From assembly GCF_030315745.1 (NCBI RefSeq), contig NZ_JASXSH010000003.1, positions 124,001 through 188,000 on the forward strand: a stretch of 64,000 nt of DNA. Direction: 5' to 3'. How positions within the stretch are numbered: position 1 is the first letter of the stretch; every line of letters starts with the position of its first letter. A program made the translations under genes and the position numbers. The DNA is from Gordonia heveisoli. GTDB lineage: Bacteria > Actinomycetota > Actinomycetes > Mycobacteriales > Mycobacteriaceae. Positions 20,628 through 30,863 of this stretch are shown here, piece by piece. Below the pieces are notes generated by a model, which ran no database searches, had not been told where the DNA came from, and saw nothing but the letters and a program-made list of their open reading frames with translations.

Positions 20628-20683
20628 ACGACGAGAGCCGGGTGCCGCATCGAGGTCGATGCCGCACCCGGCTCTGTCGTCGT
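20628..20683. terminator. Terminator hairpin between hisG and the thioesterase gene
   Basis: AGAGCCGGGTGC pairs with GCACCCGGCTCT, extended by ACGACG/CGTCGT with a small bulge. The interior adds GCATCG/CGATGC around AGGT. The genes on either side converge. Nothing else is visible in the 121-base gap. Confidence 0.7.
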
Positions 20684-20737
20684 GCGACGTGACTCGGCGG
20701 GGACAGGAGTTCGGGACTGGACGGTCGCGACCCGAAC

Positions 20738-21580
20738 TCAGCCGCGCCGGTCGAGCAGTACGGTCTGTGCCGAACGCCCGATGAATCCGTCGGCATCGTA
20801 GAGATCGGCGAAAGTAGCCCCGAAACCGTGTGCACCGGTGGCCATGTCGGCGTCGACGCCGAGCCAAGGTCCACGCGGCACCGCGGTGAGGTGCACGGTC
20901 GTGTCGGTGTTCATCCAGCTCCACTCGTCCGGACGCATGCGCGTGCCGAGACCATTGGCGACGTCGAGAACGGTGAAGATCGACTCGAGATCACTGATCT
21001 GCTCACCCTCGACCAGCGGGATGTTCGGACGCAACCACGCGGCCGGGGTGTCACCGGTGCGGCCCTCGGCACGTGCAGAAGTCACGGTACCGATGAAACC
21101 GTGGTCGCCCCAGGAGAATTCGGATTCCTCGGCGACCAGACCGGCCTGGACCTTGGCGTCGTGCGGGCCGGTGGGCAGCGCGGGCACCGGATTGCGCACG
21201 ATGTCGGCGGAATCGGCGGTACGCATTCGCCAGCCGACCGACTGGGCGGCGATCCGGAAGGTGCCGTCCGGCTGTTCGACTTCGAGGTCGGCACCGATCA
21301 GGGCGATCTGACGTCCGGGCCGCAACACCTGAGTACGCACCCGATTGCGGCCCAGACCGATCGGCCCCCAGATCTCCGTCGTGACCCGGGTGAAGTGCTG
21401 AGCCGGATTGGGGGCACAGCGCAACAGCGCACGCATCAGAAGACCAGCCGGCGGACCGCCGTGCTGGATGTCGTGGGACCACACGCTGACCGTGGCCTCG
21501 GTCGGCTGGAAATACTCGAGTCCGGCGGTGTCGTCGGCGGCCGTCGGAGTCAGAGGCAGGTAATACGCGGAATGCTGCAC
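20738..21580 (-). CDS. Thioesterase family protein (double hot-dog, TesB-like)
   Basis: The 280-residue protein looks like the actinobacterial acyl-CoA thioesterase family. The first hot-dog domain has SVWSHDIQHGGPPAGLLMRAL, followed by TRVTTEIWGPIGLGRNRVRT and ALIGADLEVEQPDGTFRIAA. The second contains PRGPWLGVDADMATGAHGFG and FADLYDADGFIGRSAQTVLL. It probably hydrolyses acyl-CoA in the cytoplasm; chain length is unknown. GTG 21580 is selected because TAGACT (complement of 21588-21593) ends 7 bases upstream, a leaderless start. The longer open frame overlaps the nuclease gene. Confidence 0.85.
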   Translation of the reverse strand: MQHSAYYLPLTPTAADDTAGLEYFQPTEATVSVWSHDIQHGGPPAGLLMRALLRCAPNPAQHFTRVTTEIWGPIGLGRNRVRTQVLRPGRQIALIGADLEVEQPDGTFRIAAQSVGWRMRTADSADIVRNPVPALPTGPHDAKVQAGLVAEESEFSWGDHGFIGTVTSARAEGRTGDTPAAWLRPNIPLVEGEQISDLESIFTVLDVANGLGTRMRPDEWSWMNTDTTVHLTAVPRGPWLGVDADMATGAHGFGATFADLYDADGFIGRSAQTVLLDRRG

Positions 21581-21626
21581 GTCGCCGAGTCTATGGGGGT
21601 CGACATAGTCCGGCCGGGTCGGGGTA

Positions 21627-22547
21627 TCAGGCAGCGCCCGGGTCGGTCGCCGGAGACGGGGCGGGCGGCGAGCCGGCAGGCGGACCGGGATAGGGCGGGA
21701 TGACACCGCCGAACTCGGGGCACCGTGCCTTGTGTTCACACATCGAGCACAGCCGCGAGCGCTGTGGCCGGAAATCGCCGGTGGCGACCGCGGCCTGAAT
21801 CGCCGACCAGATAGCGGTCAGCGTCCGCTCGAATCGTTCGAGTTCGTCACGGTCGGGGGTGTACACCAGTTGCTGGCCGTCCGACAGGTACATCAATTGC
21901 AGCCGGTGGGGGACCACACCCCGGGTGCGCAGGATCGCCAGCGCATAGAACTTCATCTGGAACAGGGCCTTGGCCTCGAAGGCCGCACCGGGGGCGCGAC
22001 CGGTCTTGTAGTCGACGACCCGCACCTCGCCGGTCGGTGCGACGTCCACCCGATCGATGAAGCCGCGCATCCGGATGCCGCCCGAGGTGATCTCGATGTG
22101 TTCCTCGACGGCGTCGGCCTCGAAGGCCGTCGGATTCTCCATCGTGTAGTAGGTGGCGATCAGCTTGTGCGCGTCGGCGATGAATTTCGTGTCATCGGCG
22201 GCGCCGATGATCTCGGCGAGTTCGGGACGCTCCTCGCACATCGCCGCCCAGGCACCCTCGACGAGCAGTTCCGCCGATTCGCGCGTACGCAGACTCGCAG
22301 GCATACCGAACAGATGCTCGAGTGCCGCGTGCACGACCGTACCCCGGGTCTGCGCGGTGGTCGGGGTCTCGGCGAAGCGGTCGATCGCCCGGTAGCGGTA
22401 GAGCAGCGGACACTGTTTGAAGTCGGCGGCCCGCGATGGCGAGAGCGCCAACGGCCGCCCGGCCAGTCCACGCCCGTCCGATGCCGGCGTGGCACCCGAC
22501 ACATCGACCGTCGTCATCGGTGACCCGGCGTTCGCGGAGGTACTCAC
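21627..22547 (-). CDS. RecB-family PD-(D/E)XK nuclease with four-Cys cluster
   Basis: This 306-residue single-domain nuclease is homologous to Rv2119. RGTVVHAALEHLFG holds the first catalytic His, MRGFIDRVD the acidic residue, and VRVVDYKTGRA the D-x-K core. A Cys in FKQCPLLYRYR and the C-terminal CSMCEHKARC (C-x2-C-x5-C) match the iron-sulfur staple seen in AddB and Cas4 nucleases. It likely trims single-stranded DNA ends in repair. GTG 22547 is chosen because TACCCT (complement of 22555-22560) ends 7 bases upstream; ATG 22517 is the alternative. It diverges from trmI. No cas genes are nearby, so it is not a CRISPR component. Confidence 0.88.
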   Translation of the reverse strand: MSTSANAGSPMTTVDVSGATPASDGRGLAGRPLALSPSRAADFKQCPLLYRYRAIDRFAETPTTAQTRGTVVHAALEHLFGMPASLRTRESAELLVEGAWAAMCEERPELAEIIGAADDTKFIADAHKLIATYYTMENPTAFEADAVEEHIEITSGGIRMRGFIDRVDVAPTGEVRVVDYKTGRAPGAAFEAKALFQMKFYALAILRTRGVVPHRLQLMYLSDGQQLVYTPDRDELERFERTLTAIWSAIQAAVATGDFRPQRSRLCSMCEHKARCPEFGGVIPPYPGPPAGSPPAPSPATDPGAA

Positions 22548-22633
22548 ATTTGGCAGGGTAGGGCGCGGTACAGACAGTTTCGGCGGAGTGACACCCGCCG
22601 CCCGGTATCCGGGACATATCCGTACCCCCATGA

Positions 22634-23485
<852 letters not shown>

Positions 23486-23665
23486 CAAAATCCGTTTACC
23501 GCGTGAAACATCGCGAATACGTTGAGAAGTCGCATATTTAACACACCGTCAACACCGGCATCAGCGAGGTGGAGCGCGATCGGGCGACTCTCCCGGTAGC
23601 GTGGTGTTACGGCGCAACCATGCCGGTCGAAGAACCGGGTGTTTGCCTGGGGAGAGGAGTCAGCA
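23486..23665 (+). promoter_or_regulatory. 180-base gap upstream of mpa with candidate promoter
   Basis: This gap is relatively AT-rich for the window in its first half. TAGCGT (23597-23602) could be a -10 giving a leader of about 57 nt, ending in a strong GGGGAGAGGAG ribosome site (23649-23659). No convincing -35, riboswitch or small gene is visible. Confidence 0.35.
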
Positions 23666-25459
23666 ATGACCGAATCTGACCGTCACGACGCAATTACCGG
23701 CGATGCCGGGGATACCACGTCCGGACGCACGGCGAGCCCCCCTGATCAGGGCTCGATCCCGGGATTTCCCCCGGCCGCCGGTGCCACGGAGCGTTCGGGA
23801 ATCTCCCGCCCGACCGACGTCAAGGATCTCCAGGATCGCGTGGACAGCCTGACCACGCGCAACGCCAAGCTTCTCGACACCCTCAAGGACGCGCGTCAGC
23901 AGCTCGTCGCCCTGCGTGAAGAGGTCGACCGGCTCGGCCAGCCGCCCAGTGGCTACGGCGTCCTGCTGGAGATCTATCCGGATGCGACCGTCGACGTGTT
24001 CACCTCCGGTCGCAAGATGCGGTTGACCTGCTCACCCAATATTGACACCGATACCCTGCACAAGGGGCAGACGCTTCGCCTGAACGAGGCCCTGACCATT
24101 GTCGAGGCCTGCGATTTCGACACCGTCGGCGAGATCTCCACACTGCGTGAGATCCTCGGGGACGGGCAGCGCGCCCTGGTCGTCGGGCATGCCGACGAAG
24201 AGCGCGTCGTCTGGCTGGCCGAACCACTGCTCGGCGAACTCGAAGCCGAGGACGGTAAACGCCGAAAGCTGCGTCCCGGCGACTCCCTGCTCATCGACAC
24301 CAAAGCCGGGTTCGCCTTCGAGCGTGTGCCCAAGGCCGAGGTCGAGGACCTCGTGCTGGAGGAGGTGCCCGACGTCGGATACGAGGACATCGGCGGTCTG
24401 GGGCGCCAGATCGAGCAGATCCGCGACGCCGTCGAGCTGCCGTTCCTGCACAAGGACCTGTTCCGCGACTACGCGTTGCGCCCGCCGAAGGGCGTCCTGC
24501 TCTACGGTCCGCCCGGATGCGGCAAGACGCTCATCGCCAAGGCCGTCGCCAACTCCCTGGCCAAGAAGATCGCCCAGGTCCGCGGCGACGATGCCAACGA
24601 GGCCAAGTCCTACTTCCTCAACATCAAGGGCCCCGAACTCCTCAACAAGTTCGTCGGCGAGACCGAGCGGCACATCCGGCTGATCTTCCAGCGGGCCCGG
24701 GAGAAGGCGTCCGAAGGCACCCCGGTGATCGTGTTCTTCGATGAGATGGACTCGATCTTCCGCACCCGCGGTTCAGGCGTGTCCTCCGACGTCGAGACGA
24801 CCGTCGTCCCGCAGTTGCTCAGCGAGATCGACGGTGTCGAAGGGCTGGAGAACGTCATCGTCATCGGTGCCTCCAACCGCGAGGACATGATCGACCCGGC
24901 CATCCTGCGTCCAGGCCGACTCGACGTGAAGATCAAGATCGAACGGCCCGATGCCGAGTCGGCGATGGACATCTTCTCCAAGTACCTCGTCGAGGGCCTG
25001 CCGGTCCACGTCGATGATCTCAACGAGTTCGGCGGCGACCGCACCGCATGCCTCAATGCGATGATCGAGCGGGTCGTGGAACGGATGTACGCCGAGAGCG
25101 ACGACAACCGCTTCCTGGAGGTCACCTACGCCAACGGCGACAAAGAAGTCATGTACTTCAAGGACTTCAACTCCGGTGCGATGATTCAGAACGTCGTCGA
25201 CCGGGCCAAGAAGTACGCGATCAAGTCGCAGTTGGACACCGGCGCACCAGGTCTGCGGGTCCAGCATCTGTTCGACTCGATCCTCGACGAATTCGCCGAG
25301 AACGAGGATCTGCCCAACACCACCAATCCCGATGACTGGGCCCGGATCTCGGGTAAGAAGGGCGAGCGGATCGTCTACATCCGCACCCTCGTCACCGGCA
25401 AGAGTGCGGGCGCCAGCCGAGCTATCGACACCGAGACGAACACCGGCCAGTACCTCTGA
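23666..25459 (+). CDS. mpa: Mycobacterial proteasome ATPase (ARC)
   Basis: Mpa is the hexameric AAA unfoldase that captures Pup through its coiled coils and feeds substrates into the 20S core. The 597-residue product has a disordered N-terminus, a coiled coil at about 50-95 ([20 protein letters not shown]), two OB folds, and an AAA domain with Walker A G281-T288 (K287), Walker B FFDEMDS (D359, E360) and the arginine-finger region [19 protein letters not shown]. It ends in GQYL, whose penultimate Tyr is the proteasome-docking motif. The start is ATG 23666 behind GGGGAGAGGAG. A hairpin downstream separates it from the FHA-ABC gene. Confidence 0.97.
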   Translation: MTESDRHDAITGDAGDTTSGRTASPPDQGSIPGFPPAAGATERSGISRPTDVKDLQDRVDSLTTRNAKLLDTLKDARQQLVALREEVDRLGQPPSGYGVLLEIYPDATVDVFTSGRKMRLTCSPNIDTDTLHKGQTLRLNEALTIVEACDFDTVGEISTLREILGDGQRALVVGHADEERVVWLAEPLLGELEAEDGKRRKLRPGDSLLIDTKAGFAFERVPKAEVEDLVLEEVPDVGYEDIGGLGRQIEQIRDAVELPFLHKDLFRDYALRPPKGVLLYGPPGCGKTLIAKAVANSLAKKIAQVRGDDANEAKSYFLNIKGPELLNKFVGETERHIRLIFQRAREKASEGTPVIVFFDEMDSIFRTRGSGVSSDVETTVVPQLLSEIDGVEGLENVIVIGASNREDMIDPAILRPGRLDVKIKIERPDAESAMDIFSKYLVEGLPVHVDDLNEFGGDRTACLNAMIERVVERMYAESDDNRFLEVTYANGDKEVMYFKDFNSGAMIQNVVDRAKKYAIKSQLDTGAPGLRVQHLFDSILDEFAENEDLPNTTNPDDWARISGKKGERIVYIRTLVTGKSAGASRAIDTETNTGQYL

Positions 25460-25477
25460 CCGAAAGTCCGTCCCACC

Positions 25478-25520
25478 TCCGACACGTCGACCGCGTCCAC
25501 CGACCGGTCGACGTGTCGGA
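25478..25520 (+). terminator. Hairpin after mpa
   Basis: A perfect 15-bp inverted repeat (25478-25492 with 25506-25520, 13-base loop) lies between the mpa stop and the promoter of the FHA-ABC gene, suggesting that mpa is terminated separately. Confidence 0.65.
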
Positions 25521-25556
25521 TGTGCGAGCGGTCGTCACCGATTAAAGTCAGCGGTG

Positions 25557-28115
25557 ATGAACAGTATCTCGATGACGCGGGGGAGCGTCACGGTCGACGG
25601 AACGACGCACCCACTGGGTGAGCGTCCACGTATCACGCTGGGCCGGACGCCCGACAACGACATCGTGGTGAACCACCCCACCGTGTCGCGTCACCATCTC
25701 GCCATCGAGTGGCGTGCCAACCGCTGGTGGGTGGTCGACACCGGCAGCACCAACGGCTTCTTCGTCAACGGCCGCCGCGTTCCCGAGTTCGCGCTGCCGG
25801 GATCCGTACAGATCCGGGTCGGCGACGTCGCGACCGGACCGTGGCTGAACTTCGCCCTGGCCCCCGGAACCGATTCGAACGGTGGCGGCCGGCCCGCCCC
25901 GTCGTCGCGCGGTTTCGGCGCCACTCCGGCGACGCCACCGTCTTCCGGACCGACACCACCGCAGGCCACGCCCGGTTCGGCCCGGATGCCGCTGCGCGTA
26001 CCCGCGCCGGGCAGCTATTCCCGCGAGCACGGGCTGGAACCGATGCCGCGTGAACTGCGCAACGCCCCGCATCTACAGGCGTTGCAGCAGAACGTTTCTG
26101 CCGTCTATCAGATTCCGGGCGGTACCGGCCGTGCCGCTGGAGTAAGCCCAGGCCGCGAGACCATCTCGCTGACCGGGGTGCAGTCGATCGGCCGGACCCC
26201 GGACAACGACATCGTCGTCAACGACGTGCTGGCATCGCGCCATCATGCACGGGTCAGCACCGTGTCCGGCGCCTTGACCATCGAGGATCTGAACAGCGTC
26301 AACGGCACCTTCGTCAACGGTCGTCGCGTCGGCCGGACCACGCTGACCGACGGTGACGTCGTCACCATCGGTAACAGCGACTTCGTGGTGTCGGCGGGCA
26401 AGCTCATCCGCGGGCAGGGCCGCGAAGCCGTGGCCGGCGGTCTGCACGTGCATGGGATCAGCTTGGTCGTCGATGGCGGTAAGCGACTGCTCGCCGACAT
26501 CGAGTTCTCCGCCAGCCCGGGCACCTTGACCGCGGTGATCGGTCCCTCGGGTGCCGGTAAGTCGACGGTGTCGAAGATCGCCGCCGGACTGAACGCGCCG
26601 ACCAGTGGTGTCGTCACCTTCGAGAACCGCAGTGTGCACGCCGAATACGATGCGCTGCGCACCCGCATCGGCATGGTCCCGCAGAAGGATGTGCTGCACC
26701 ACAAACTGACACTGCGGCAGGCGCTGCGCTACGCCGCCGAACTTCGTCTGCCCCCGGATCTGTCGAAAGCCGACCGGGACAACGTGATCAACGGCGTGCT
26801 GAGCGAACTCCAGCTGACCGAACATGTCGACACCCGCGTCGACAAACTCTCCGGTGGTCAGCAGAAGCGCGCGTCGGTGGCCATGGAACTGCTCACCGGT
26901 CCGTCGCTGCTGATCCTCGACGAACCGACCTCCGGCCTCGACCCCGCCCTGGACCGTCAGGTCATGGCGACGCTGCGCCGCCTGGCCGATGCCGGCCGCG
27001 TGGTGCTGGTGGTCACCCACTCGCTGACCTACCTGTCGATGTGCGATCAGGTGCTGCTGCTCGCCCCGGGCGGCAAGACCGCCTTCTGCGGGCCGCCCGA
27101 TCAGGTCAAGGCCGCGATGGGTACCGACGACTGGGCCGAGATCTTCGCCTATGTCGCCGATCAGCCCGACACGGCACATATGCGCTTCCTCGACCGCAAT
27201 CGGCGCCGGCCACAGCCGCCACCGCCCAGGCCTGCACCCGGACCGCCGATCCCGGTGCCGCACACCAGCTTCGCGCGACAGTCCAGCACCATCGGCCGAC
27301 GTCAGATCCGGCTGATCTTCGCAGATGTCGGCTACCTGGCATTCCTGGTGTTGCTGCCCGTGGTACTCGGTCTGCTGACCTTGGTCATCCCGGGCAAGAA
27401 CGGTTTCGGCATCGCCGGTCCGGATCCGGCCAATCCGAATCAACCACCGAAGGATGCCGGGGAGGCGGTCCAGATCCTGGTCGTCCTGGTCGTCGGCGCC
27501 GCATTCATGGGCGCCGCGCTCACCGTCCGGGATCTCGTCGGCGAACGCGACATCTTCGAGCGGGAACGCGCGGTGGGACTCCGCCCGGGTGCCTACCTCT
27601 GGGCCAAGATCGTCGTCTTCTTCATCGCTGCCGTGCTACAGAGCGTCGTGATGGTCTCCATCACCTTTGCCCTCCGGAAGAACGGTGTCCCCGACTTCGG
27701 CGGACCGCTGACGAGCCCACCGATCGATCTGATGGTCGCGGTTGCCGCGTTGGCATGTGTGTCGACGCTGGTCGGCCTGGCCATCTCGTCGATGGTGAAG
27801 TCCAACGAGCAGGTCATGCCGCCCTTGGTGATCGTCATCATGGTGCAACTGGTGTTCTGTGGTGGCCTGTTCAAACTCGATGCCCCCGGGTTGGAACAGT
27901 TCAGCTGGATCTTCCCGTCGTTCTGGGGTTATGCGGCGGCCGCCGGTGCGGTCGACCTGCCGAAGATCAACGCCTTCGCACCGCAGGCAAAGGACAACAC
28001 CCTGTGGGAACCGACGGTGGCTCATTCACTGCTCGCGCTGACGGTGCTGGCTGTGATCGGTGGTCTGCTGGCCCTGCTCACCTATTCGCGCCTACGCCTC
28101 AAGAAGACGGCCTGA
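25557..28115 (+). CDS. ABC exporter fusion with two FHA domains (Rv1747-like)
   Basis: An 852-residue fusion. FHA domain 1 (GRTPDND from residue 29, then HPTVSRHHLAIEW and TGSTNGFFVNG) and FHA domain 2 (GRTPDND from residue 212, then LASRHHAR and NSVNGTFVNG) are joined by a Pro-rich linker. An ABC ATPase follows with Walker [10 protein letters not shown] (K335), signature LSGGQQKR (431-438) and Walker B LLILDEPTSG (D455, E456), then six or so helices of an ABC-2 permease at about 585-850. FHA domains bind phosphothreonine, so Ser/Thr kinase control is expected, as for mycobacterial Rv1747 with PknF. The exported substrate is unknown. ATG 25557 follows TAAAGT (25543-25548). Confidence 0.95.
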   Translation: MNSISMTRGSVTVDGTTHPLGERPRITLGRTPDNDIVVNHPTVSRHHLAIEWRANRWWVVDTGSTNGFFVNGRRVPEFALPGSVQIRVGDVATGPWLNFALAPGTDSNGGGRPAPSSRGFGATPATPPSSGPTPPQATPGSARMPLRVPAPGSYSREHGLEPMPRELRNAPHLQALQQNVSAVYQIPGGTGRAAGVSPGRETISLTGVQSIGRTPDNDIVVNDVLASRHHARVSTVSGALTIEDLNSVNGTFVNGRRVGRTTLTDGDVVTIGNSDFVVSAGKLIRGQGREAVAGGLHVHGISLVVDGGKRLLADIEFSASPGTLTAVIGPSGAGKSTVSKIAAGLNAPTSGVVTFENRSVHAEYDALRTRIGMVPQKDVLHHKLTLRQALRYAAELRLPPDLSKADRDNVINGVLSELQLTEHVDTRVDKLSGGQQKRASVAMELLTGPSLLILDEPTSGLDPALDRQVMATLRRLADAGRVVLVVTHSLTYLSMCDQVLLLAPGGKTAFCGPPDQVKAAMGTDDWAEIFAYVADQPDTAHMRFLDRNRRRPQPPPPRPAPGPPIPVPHTSFARQSSTIGRRQIRLIFADVGYLAFLVLLPVVLGLLTLVIPGKNGFGIAGPDPANPNQPPKDAGEAVQILVVLVVGAAFMGAALTVRDLVGERDIFERERAVGLRPGAYLWAKIVVFFIAAVLQSVVMVSITFALRKNGVPDFGGPLTSPPIDLMVAVAALACVSTLVGLAISSMVKSNEQVMPPLVIVIMVQLVFCGGLFKLDAPGLEQFSWIFPSFWGYAAAAGAVDLPKINAFAPQAKDNTLWEPTVAHSLLALTVLAVIGGLLALLTYSRLRLKKTA

Positions 28116-28131
28116 TCCGGGCTTGAACCAT

Positions 28132-28166
28132 CGCCGATGCTCGCCTGCGATCGGCGAGCATCGGCG
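28132..28166. terminator. Bidirectional terminator between FHA-ABC gene and glgP
   Basis: CGCCGATGCTCGCC (28132-28145) pairs perfectly with GGCGAGCATCGGCG (28153-28166) around a 7-base loop, between convergent genes. Confidence 0.75.
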
Positions 28167-28231
28167 TCGGGTGGTCGGCCCGGGCGGGGGCGAGCGGAGT
28201 TGGGGCTAACCGGAATTTGGGCTAACGGCGG

Positions 28232-30784
28232 TCAGGCGGACTGTTCGGGGTAGCGCACCAGGCCGGCCTCGGCGACGTCGCTGAGACCGGGGTGGGTGGG
28301 CAGTACCCGCACCGTGTAGCCCAGCAGCCCCGACGAGCGCGGGCCGAGCACCGCGCTGAACACCGTGCGCCCCGCGGCGTCCGGCTCGGTGGCCGCGGTC
28401 ATTGACGCGAACGTGGGGTCGATGAGGTCGCCTTCGTCGCCGACTCGACCGAGCACGGTCTGCACCAGCACATCCGCCGGTGTCAGCTCACCGAGCGCGA
28501 CGTGGGCGGTGACGCGCAGTCCGTCGGCGGTCTTCTCGTCCTCGACCCCGGCGATCAGCACCGCCGACCAGCCCGTATCGAGCTTGTTCCGGTAGTCGGC
28601 CAAATCGGCGGCCAGGGCGTAGTCGTCCGCGCACGCCGCGGCATAGGACTGTGCGGCCGGAGCGTACAGCGAGGTCGTGTAGTCGCGGACCATTCGTGAC
28701 GCCAGCACCTTAGGGCCGAGTTCGGCCAGCGTGTGCCGCACCATCTCCACCCATCGGGCCGGGATGCCGTCGGCGCCACGGTCGTAGAACAGCGGGATCA
28801 CCGACTCCTCGAGGAGCGAATACAGCGCCTGCGCCTCCAGGTCGTCGCGGCGGTTCTCGTCGGGGACGCCTTCGGCCGACGGGATGGCCCAGCCGTTCTC
28901 ACCGTCGGCCATCTCGTCCCACCAGCCGTCGAGGATCGACAGATTCAGGCCACCGTTGAGGGCGGACTTCATCCCCGACGTGCCGCACGCCTCCATCGGA
29001 CGCACCGGATTGTTCAGCCACACATCGCATCCGGCGTAGATGTCGCGCGCCATCGAGATGTCGTAGTCGGGCAGGAACACGATCGAATTGCGCAGCTCGT
29101 GGTCCTCGGTGAACCGGACCATCTCCTGGATCAGTGCCTTGCCGCCGTTGTCCGCGGGGTGGGCCTTACCGGCGATCACCAGCTGCACCGGCCGATCCGG
29201 ATCGGTCAGCAGTCGACGCAGCCGCTCCGGATCACGCAGCATCAGCGTCAGCCGCTTGTAGGTCGCGGCCCGGCGGGCGAACCCGATCGTCAGTGTCCCC
29301 GGGTCGAAGATGTCTGCGGTCCAGCCCAACTCGGCGTCAATGTACCCGCGTTCCAGGGCACTGGCGTGAGCTCGCCTGCGCACCTCGTCGACCAGCTGGG
29401 CGCGCAGATCGTTGCGGATGCCCCACAGCTGCGGCGCCGCCAGCTTCGCGTACACATCGCCCGCCGAGTCCTCGTCGGGCGCCAGTTCGCGCCACGGCCG
29501 CGCGACCCACGTGAAGCCGTGTACACCGTTGGTCACCGAACCGATCGGCACCTCCGCGGCGTCGAAACCCGGCCACATGTCGGCGAACATCTGGCGGCTG
29601 ACCGCCCCGTGCAGCATCGATACCCCGTTGCTGCGCTGACCGAGGCGGAATCCCATATGCGCCATGTTGAACACGTCGGGGTCGGCCTCATCGCCCAACT
29701 CGAGCACGGTGGTGGCGTCGAGTCCGCCCAGCAGCCGGGAGCGACCCTGGTCGTCGGGGTCGAGGTAGTAGCGGACGAGATCGGTGGGGAAGCGGTCGAT
29801 ACCCGCGGGTACCGGGGTGTGGGTGGTGAACACATTCGAGGCGCGCACGACGTTCTCGGCGCTGTCGAAGTCCAGGCGGGCCGAACCGCTGACCAGTTCG
29901 CGGATCCGTTCGACACCCAGGAATCCCGCGTGCCCCTCGTTCATGTGGAACACGGTCGGCTCCGGGCGTGCGGTGATGCGCACGAATTCACGTAGCGCGC
30001 GGACACCGCCGATGCCGAGCAGGATCTCCTGTTTGATCCGATGGTCCTGGTCGCCGCCGTACAGGCGATCGGTGACCGTGCGCAGTTCCTCGTGATTGAG
30101 TGCGATGTCGGAGTCGAGGAGCAACAGCGGTATCCGCCCGACCGTGGCCACCCACACCTGGGCGTGCAGCATGCGCTGCCCCGGCATGGCGACCGAGATG
30201 ATGACCGGGGAGTCGTCGGCGTCGGTCAGCAGCGTCAGCGGCAGCGCGCCGGGGTCGTTGACCGGATAGCGCTCGATCTGCCAACCGTCCCGCGACAGGC
30301 TCTGCCGGAAGTATCCGGAGCGGTAGAACAGACCGACACCGGTCAGCGGAAGTCCCAGGTCCGACGCCGCTTTCAGATGATCGCCGGCCAGGATGCCGAG
30401 GCCGCCGGAATAGATCGGCAGCACCTCGGTGATGCCGAACTCCATCGAGAAGTAGGCGATACCCGCAGGTAACGCGTGACCGTCGTCGCGGAAGGTGCCG
30501 AACCACTGCGGCGCATCGAGGTATTCGTCGAGTTCGGTCCGCAGCGCACCCAGTCGCGCGCAGAACCCGGCGTCGGTGGCCAGCTGTGTCATCCGCGCCG
30601 GGTCGACTTCGGCGAGCAACCGCAGCGGATCACCGCCGACGGCCCAGCGTTCGGGATCGATCTGCGCGAACAGGTCCTGCGTGGGCGTATGCCACACCCA
30701 GCGGAGGTTGTTCGCGAGGATGGAGAGGTCGGTCAGTTGCGGTGGCAGAGGGACGCGAACGTTGAACCGCCGGAATGCTTTCAC
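28232..30784 (-). CDS. glgP: Alpha-glucan phosphorylase
   Basis: GlgP releases glucose 1-phosphate from alpha-1,4-glucans such as glycogen or maltodextrin. The 850-residue enzyme begins with the DUF3417 domain found in this phosphorylase group (about 1-110), followed by the catalytic domain with AYFSMEFGITEVLPIYSGGL and LAGDHLKAASDLGLPL. The pyridoxal phosphate site EACGTSGMKSALNG gives K606 as the Schiff-base lysine. It starts at GTG 30784; TACCGT (complement of 30793-30798) ends 8 bases before it. It diverges from dop across 79 bases. Nothing ties it functionally to the surrounding proteasome genes. Confidence 0.95.
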   Translation of the reverse strand: MKAFRRFNVRVPLPPQLTDLSILANNLRWVWHTPTQDLFAQIDPERWAVGGDPLRLLAEVDPARMTQLATDAGFCARLGALRTELDEYLDAPQWFGTFRDDGHALPAGIAYFSMEFGITEVLPIYSGGLGILAGDHLKAASDLGLPLTGVGLFYRSGYFRQSLSRDGWQIERYPVNDPGALPLTLLTDADDSPVIISVAMPGQRMLHAQVWVATVGRIPLLLLDSDIALNHEELRTVTDRLYGGDQDHRIKQEILLGIGGVRALREFVRITARPEPTVFHMNEGHAGFLGVERIRELVSGSARLDFDSAENVVRASNVFTTHTPVPAGIDRFPTDLVRYYLDPDDQGRSRLLGGLDATTVLELGDEADPDVFNMAHMGFRLGQRSNGVSMLHGAVSRQMFADMWPGFDAAEVPIGSVTNGVHGFTWVARPWRELAPDEDSAGDVYAKLAAPQLWGIRNDLRAQLVDEVRRRAHASALERGYIDAELGWTADIFDPGTLTIGFARRAATYKRLTLMLRDPERLRRLLTDPDRPVQLVIAGKAHPADNGGKALIQEMVRFTEDHELRNSIVFLPDYDISMARDIYAGCDVWLNNPVRPMEACGTSGMKSALNGGLNLSILDGWWDEMADGENGWAIPSAEGVPDENRRDDLEAQALYSLLEESVIPLFYDRGADGIPARWVEMVRHTLAELGPKVLASRMVRDYTTSLYAPAAQSYAAACADDYALAADLADYRNKLDTGWSAVLIAGVEDEKTADGLRVTAHVALGELTPADVLVQTVLGRVGDEGDLIDPTFASMTAATEPDAAGRTVFSAVLGPRSSGLLGYTVRVLPTHPGLSDVAEAGLVRYPEQSA

Positions 30785-30863
30785 AGGTCCAGACGGTACC
30801 CAGTCGGACGCCGCTCGGCGACCGCTGCGCGCCGTCGGACGGTCCGCCCTCTAGGCTCGTGGC
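30785..30863. promoter_or_regulatory. Divergent glgP/dop promoter region
   Basis: TAGGCT (30852-30857) ends 6 bases before the dop ATG, and TACCGT on the reverse strand (complement of 30793-30798) ends 8 bases before the glgP GTG. Both transcripts should have almost no 5' leader. No clear -35 consensus is visible. Confidence 0.5.

Noticed and set aside
21627..22547. cas4 as part of a CRISPR system
   Set aside because: The Cas4-like Cys pattern is real, but no cas1, cas2 or array is nearby and the gene is in a conserved pair with trmI.
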